Assembly (NCBI GenBank): GCA_033807695.1
Contig: CM066305.1
Coordinates: 1,922,001-1,986,000 of the forward strand
Reading direction: 5' to 3'
DNA from: Daedaleopsis sinensis
Taxonomy: Eukaryota > Basidiomycota > Agaricomycetes > Polyporales > Polyporaceae
DNA length: 64,000 bases
Under the pieces are notes generated by a model. That model did no database searches. It saw only the letters and a program-made list of their open reading frames with translations, and was not told the DNA's origin. Below are positions 58,911 through 64,000 of the stretch, one piece after another (position 1 is the stretch's first letter; each line of letters begins with the position of its first letter). A program made the position numbers and the translations under genes.

Positions 58911-60163
58911 ATGAATCCTCGTCGTCAAAGCACCGTCCACGACCTCGCCGCACTTAGGCTACATCGAGACGGCACCCGCGTACTCAACTCTGACACGAAC
59001 CTCTCCTCCCGTCACGCGAAGTACGCGACTCGCGATGCTCGCGGTAACTGGATAGCGCAAGATGCTGCAGGTCTCGGCACCGTAAAGAAACGCCGCAGCG
59101 CATCTCAACCAGATGAGGACGAGGAGGATGTTTTAGACCCGAATGAGGAACATCTAGAAGATGCTCAGGCTGTAACGAAAGACAAGGGAAAGGGCAGGGC
59201 CCGGGACAGTGACGATGAAGAGATTCCGGATGGGATGAATAGAGCTCAGAAGAGGCGACGTTTCGACGAGGACATGAGTTACTTGTGGTCGAGGGGTTCC
59301 TCCGTTCTTGTCCCTCCTGTGGCAGGTGGGCTCCTCGCCCTCCCGAATGGAGCAGAATCATTCGAGATGCCGCCAAAGCCATCTTCGGCAAGTAATCGAG
59401 TCTTCCCCTATGTTCGTAGCTTCACTTCTTTAAACAGGATCTTCTCAAATGCCTACACTACTTCGCAAGCACCTACTACACAGCAATGGGACAATTGAAC
59501 GATGTTACGAGGGAAGTGAGGAAACAGAGGAAGATGCGTCGAGCTCGGAAACAGAGAAAGGTCTCTGGCACAAGCTCGTCCCCTGAGGTCATAGACATCG
59601 ACGATGTTTCTGAAGACAGCCAAAAGCCCGGCGTCGAGGACGAACATACGGGAACGCAGGTCCCGAAGAACGACGTAGGGCGGCCCGATGGGAGGAAGAT
59701 GCGGCGGCCCAGGGAGATGCGGCCAATGGAGAAGGACATGTACAAACTTTTTGACGGTTCAGCTCTTATGGCCTTGGGTAATTGTCAACTAATAACGATT
59801 GACTGGGTCACAAGGTCGTGCTCAATTCATTCTATAGGTATGATTCTCCAGCACCACATCCTGGAGCAATTGGAACCATGTGTGCCAGAGGGATGGGAGA
59901 AGGAAATGGCCTTGGCCGAGCGAGTGCAACGAGCGGATGCAAGGAAGGAGAAGCAGGCGAAAAGAATGAGACATCAGCGTCATGTTGTGAAATCCGAGTC
60001 CGAGCCCGTCGAGGTGGAATCTGAAGACGAGAAAGTTGTTGAAGGAACGAACGAGATAGAGGGGACACGCTCCAGTTCGGCAGACACGGACGAGGACGGG
60101 GACCGGGACAGAGGCGGGAACTGGGACCGGGACGAAGACGAGGACGAAGTCGAGGAGGATTAA
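58911..60163 (+). CDS. Unknown acidic/basic, nuclear-type protein
   Basis: A 380-residue protein I cannot assign. Exons are 58911-59387, 59438-59777 and 59838-60163. The first intron appears to be GC-AG: TCG|GCAAGT...AACAG|GAT. This joins MPPKPSS to DLLKCLHYFASTYYTAMGQL, the best-formed helical segment of the protein; other junctions break the frame or need a 26-nt intron. It contains basic clusters (VKKRR, RKQRKMRRARKQRK) that look like nuclear signals, a short conserved-looking block FDGSALMALGMILQHHI, and a strongly acidic end of Asp/Glu/Arg repeats. Nuclear location and RNA- or chromatin-related work are guesses from composition. A distant link to the RNA polymerase I factor Rrn9 was considered but cannot be supported. 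Confidence 0.7.
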
Positions 60164-60378
60164 AAGGAGGATGAAGAGGGTTACGACAACGTACATCAAA
60201 CAAATCAGGTTGCACCGACTAAAAGGCCTATGTTACAGTCACCTGCTCGAGTACCAGCTCCGCTGTCATTGAGGTATCTTCCTTTACATCCTGGGAGGTC
60301 TGAGTAGCGTGTTTCCCCGCAAGGTTGAAAGGATTAGGTGGAGTTACACTGTACCGACTGATAGCAATGACCGAACTA

Positions 60379-60994
60379 CTACGCCTGTGCACGTGGAGGC
60401 AGGGTACCGTCTTCCCAACGCTTCAAGATATTGTGCTTGAACACACCCATGTCATCGTCGGGGAAGATGCGAAGCCGCTCAAGCCTTCTCTCGCGCAGTT
60501 TGTTTTTGGGCAGCATGCCCGAGACCGCTTGACGAATGATCTAGTGACGAGCTTAGGTGGATATCAGATAGTCAAGCCAGAGCTACGCACCTCGTCAGGT
60601 TTCCGCCGCATCATGTCCTTATACTGGATCTCCTTCAACCCTCCCGGGAACATAGTGTGGTGCCTGTATACTAGTTGCTGAGCCTTTTTGCCAGTCACCT
60701 TGATATTCCGTGCGTTCGTTACGACGACATAGTCACCGCAGTCCGCTGCAAGAGGGGTCAAGGCAAGCACATTGTATAGCCAGTTGACACGTACCACCAG
60801 GGTCATATATAGGCTTGTGCTTGCCCATAAGAACGATGGCAATACGCTCAGCCAGCTTCCCGAGAACACGCTCTGACGCATCGACGTGATGCCACACGCG
60901 AGCGTAAGCCAATGCAGTCTATAGAACACGCAGGTTCATCAGACGTTAGGAGTAAAGAGTAGGTATCACGCACATTTCCTATCGCCTGCGACAT
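60379..60994 (-). CDS. MRPL23: Mitochondrial ribosomal protein uL13m
   Basis: The mitochondrial large-subunit protein uL13m (yeast Mrpl23). Minus-strand exons are 60994-60974, 60918-60795, 60745-60591 and 60540-60379, giving 153 residues. The first exon codes for only MSQAIGN. Family blocks in order are [60 protein letters not shown], and [19 protein letters not shown] followed by RIFPDDD. The splice junctions fall inside these blocks and rejoin them exactly. It is divergent to NUP188 across 143 bp. Its 3' end faces the unknown gene at about 215 bp. No cleavable targeting peptide is obvious, as is common for this protein. Confidence 0.95.
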
Positions 60995-61137
60995 GGTTGC
61001 GCTTGAGAAGCAGGAGGCTGAGGTAGGCACGAGGTAGGTGCAAGTGGCAAAGGAGGAGTGGGCGCTTGATCGCGACGGTGGCGGGCGCGTGCATGTCGAA
61101 CAAGGCGCGCAGGTCGTTGTTTCGCGCGATGACCACC
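60995..61137. promoter_or_regulatory. 143-bp divergent MRPL23/NUP188 promoter
   Basis: This is the shortest divergent spacer in the window. Both start codons were set by splice continuity, so both core promoters and 5' UTRs must fit here or overlap the genes. Confidence 0.5.
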
Positions 61138-64000
61138 ATGTCCGCCGACTCATCAAAACGCTCAAACCTCATAGATGTGTATGTTATAAGATTGGCTATG
61201 ACAGGAGGCCCTCTACTCATGCCTTGATCGCGAAGGACTTACCAAACACTCCACCACCACCTCTCGGGTCACCTGGAGGGGACCACGCTTGACCAGCTTG
61301 CAAACATTCTCAAACCTCGCGTCGGCCAGTTAAAGAACATCACCGAGCCATATGGCAAGCCCTCAGACGCGTCCAAGAAGAAGGTTGAGTCGGGATCGGT
61401 GACTCTACCTGATGGAGTAGTCTTACGCGTGGAGGAAGCGGACAAGGAGTTCGTATATGCGATCAGCGAACGGTTCGACATCGACCAGGTCCAATCCCTA
61501 ATCCTCTTTCGCGCATTCTTCTACAACGAAGGCATCCCCGCTGCTGTCGCTTCCTCCGAAGGTGCATCCATGGTGAAGGAGCTTGTGGACGCCATCACCC
61601 CATTCTACTACTCGGAACGATTGCACATCCTTCGTACGCTCATTCCCCTCTTCCGTGCCTTGCAAAGCCCTTCAGATATCCTCCACGAACTCGCGGATGC
61701 GGTCATCCCCAAAGTTGTTCCAGAAGGCGCGACATTCGCCCAGTCTCTCCTTGCAGAGTATTCCAAGAAGACTTACGCACAGGTGCCTGAGAGCGCGCGT
61801 GAGGACGCTAGACAGGCGTCTTCATGGGCTAAACAGAATGCGAAGGAGCAGTTGGTTACGCTGGAGGTGCTCTTCTGGACGATGTGGGGACATGCTTCGT
61901 GCAACGGATCCTTGGTGGCACAAATCTACGAGACCGCCTACCAAACCCACCTTGGGTCCCAGCAGCAGAACTCAACCCTCCTTTTGGACGAGGAGAGCTC
62001 GCAAATCCTCCAGGACTCCGCGGCCATGTGGATCTTGCTCACAGTAGAAGTCCTTGAGCTTGAACGCTCAGCCGAACTTGACGCTCTCGAAATCTCCGCG
62101 GATCCTGTGGACAAAGACATCTATTGGAGCTCGCCAGAACACCTGAAGAGGATACACCAAGCTGTGACCTCGCAAGGAAGCAGCAACTTCGCATGCACAT
62201 ACATCGCCTGGACCTGCATCCTCTCGCGTCTCTCGAAGGCCGCGTTCAGCTTGAAAGAGCTCCCCAACTCGTACAAGGCTTTCTTCGACAATCTCTTTCC
62301 GGATAGGTCTAACTTATACTCCAAAGACGCGGAGCAAGCATGCACTCTCATGACAAACCTTGGACTGAGCAATGACGCAGGCCTGTTTCGACTGCTACTG
62401 ACACTGCTCACGAATTCCCCTCTTTTCGTGACCTCGGCGGCGTGGCGGACAGGTTCTACTGTGACTGAGCCCAACGCGGTCGCATATAGATCCGTCATCA
62501 AGGGTGCGTATATATGTAGCTTATTCGCACTTCATGATGCTGAAGAACGAATACTTGTAGGACTACTGATATCTATTGTTGAGTTGGTGCCAGTCGAGAT
62601 GGTGCCAGACTTCGATGGCCTTGTCGAAGTTTGGATAGCCCTCTTCGGTAGAAGCGAGCCACAGTCTGTTGCAGGCATCTCCCGACAGTTCTGGGGTGCC
62701 GATTGGCACATTGGACCCCGTCGTGCCATCGTCGACGTCTCACGCTCGCGCTTCCCAATCCAAGTCCGCCCCCTCCTTCGTCTGCTTCGCTCCCTCACTG
62801 CAACCGGCTTTCTTGACACTGACCCGCTTTCAACCGCCGATCACGTTCTACCAAGCGGCCAACTTGTCGAAGACATCGAACTGTGCGCGCGTGCTGTGTT
62901 CGGGTACTTCGGCGAACTCCCTACGTTCACGCAAGTCATCCACACGAGCACATGTATCGGGGCTCATGCACTCTATGAGAAGCTTCCGGAGCGATACGGA
63001 TCATCGTCCGCCACCCCAGGTCCCTCGTATATGAACCTGCGCCCCATCAGGCTACCCGGAGGCTCTATTCTCCCTGCGAAGTCTGTCGGCCACCTGTTGA
63101 GCACCGATGGCGGAGATCTCGTCGTTGTGGCGTGGCAGCACAAACACTCCGGGTGGAAGCTGCTCCTGGAACTCCTCACGGACTATGTCAACCGCAAGCG
63201 CATGCACTCCGGGTCGGGAGAGTCGTACAACGATGTTTCGTTCGGTGGCCGTGGCGCGAATCAACTCCTCGCACTCAAGCTTGCAGATGTGGGCGTGGAG
63301 ATGGACCGCAATGGCGATGAGGATATCATCATCGACGCTCTCGACCTCATACGCAGCGTCGTTCAAGATTCCCCGGACCTAGCTCAGCAACTGCTGTTAT
63401 CCATGGAGAGCGGCGACCCCGTCGTATCGCATACAATGACCGAAGCACAACCACCGGACCTCGTTCAGTTAACCACGATGATCCTCGAGGAGGCACTATC
63501 CCGATCTGTCGGCCAGCATCATATAGTCCCCCGCACGCAGCTCATCACCTCTGCTATGAGTGTGTTGACCGCGCTTCTCGCCGTCCCCAGCCACTCCAAC
63601 CGCGTATGGTTATACATTCGCTCGTCAGCCTCGCTCTTCGGATCGGACCGCGCGTCTGGGCTAGCTTCGTCAGTCCTCGCGGCAGAACGTCTCACTGGTC
63701 ATTACACCATGACCTTGGCTCTGCTGAGCCTCGTCGAGGCTTTGTTTAACGAAGCATCGTCGAACGTACTATTCGTCACCCAGCAGACTTCCAAGTTGCA
63801 ACAAGTGAAGGAAGATGTCCTCATGCGCGCTGCCCGGTTCGTGCATTCGGAGATCTGGGTAGAGCATATGGGTTGGAAGTATGCGCAGCTTGGCGATCGT
63901 TTCGAGATCGGGCGACGGGTATCCTCGTTCTACACGCAAGTGTTCAAACATTCCTCGCCTGCTTTAAAGGACGCCCCATTCGCGAAGTTGAGCAGCGCCA
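61138..64000 (+). CDS. NUP188: Nucleoporin Nup188, N-terminal part (3' partial)
   Basis: The N-terminal 916 residues of a large nuclear-pore inner-ring scaffold protein of the Nup188 type. Exons are 61138-61178, 61236-62503 and 62561 to the window edge. The short first exon MSADSSKRSNLID joins in phase (GT|G) to TYQTLHHHLSGHLEG. The protein is almost wholly alpha-helical, as expected of the solenoid. It includes KPRVGQLKNITEPYGKPSD, SVTLPDGVVLRVEEADKEF, a Trp-rich helix LVTLEVLFWTMWGHAS, and an SH3-like strand region in the middle: RPIRLPGGSILPAKSVGHLL, followed by WQHKHSGWKLLLELLTDYV. A mid-chain SH3-like insert is known for Nup188. I recognise the family by pattern; Nup192/Nup205 is the main alternative and fits less well. 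Confidence 0.78.

Overview
The window is a 64-kb piece of a filamentous basidiomycete nuclear genome, most likely an Agaricomycete and probably a wood- or litter-decay fungus. The evidence is many short (about 45-65 nt) GT-AG introns, very small exons, a secreted AA9 lytic polysaccharide monooxygenase with a C-terminal CBM1, a DUF6593-type protein, F-box/LRR-like proteins and single-pass surface proteins of a type common in mushrooms. I rebuilt the gene models by hand from splice sites, reading-frame continuity and conserved protein motifs. Every multi-exon model listed closes in frame, except the two genes cut by the window ends.

Layout. 0-9 kb: 3' end of a Virilizer homologue (m6A-writer scaffold), MDM34 (ERMES), eIF3m, and a conserved B-box/DUF2009 protein. 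9-18.3 kb: an accessory stretch with an F-box protein, two tandem paralogous single-pass membrane proteins, an orphan ORF and a sugar (MFS) transporter. 18.3-20.4 kb: no gene seen. 20.4-33 kb: NEDD8/RUB1, an AlkB-like dioxygenase, SAP18, a Ser/Thr kinase, ITPase (HAM1) and the 20-exon SMC5 gene. 33-45 kb: a gene-poor accessory region with a second F-box protein, a 4-kb gene-free stretch, the AA9-CBM1 LPMO and an intradiol ring-cleavage dioxygenase. 45-64 kb: dense housekeeping genes: RRP43 (exosome), aspartate-semialdehyde dehydrogenase, EMC6, a DUF6593 protein, a TTC27/Emw1 TPR protein, a Boi/Pob1 polarity protein (SH3-SAM-PH-CH-like), an unknown acidic nuclear-type protein, mitochondrial uL13m and the 5' part of NUP188.

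How the genes relate. Most are independent housekeeping genes, often in divergent pairs sharing short promoters (MDM34/eIF3m, AlkB/SAP18, HAM1/SMC5, ASADH/EMC6, BOI/unknown, MRPL23/NUP188). The LPMO and dioxygenase genes share an identical TATAAGG box, and the sugar transporter has a TATATATA box. This fits substrate-regulated genes of plant-biomass use; the paired housekeeping promoters I inspected show nothing comparable.

I found no clear novel multi-gene system, CRISPR array, rRNA, convincing tRNA or intact transposon. The items most worth a second look are the tandem surface-protein pair, unusual splicing (a GC-AG intron, a 7-nt micro-exon, 12- and 11-nt exons, an in-frame alternative acceptor in NEDD8), the two competing C-termini of the intradiol dioxygenase, and a perfect 15-bp inverted repeat in the 4-kb gene-free stretch.
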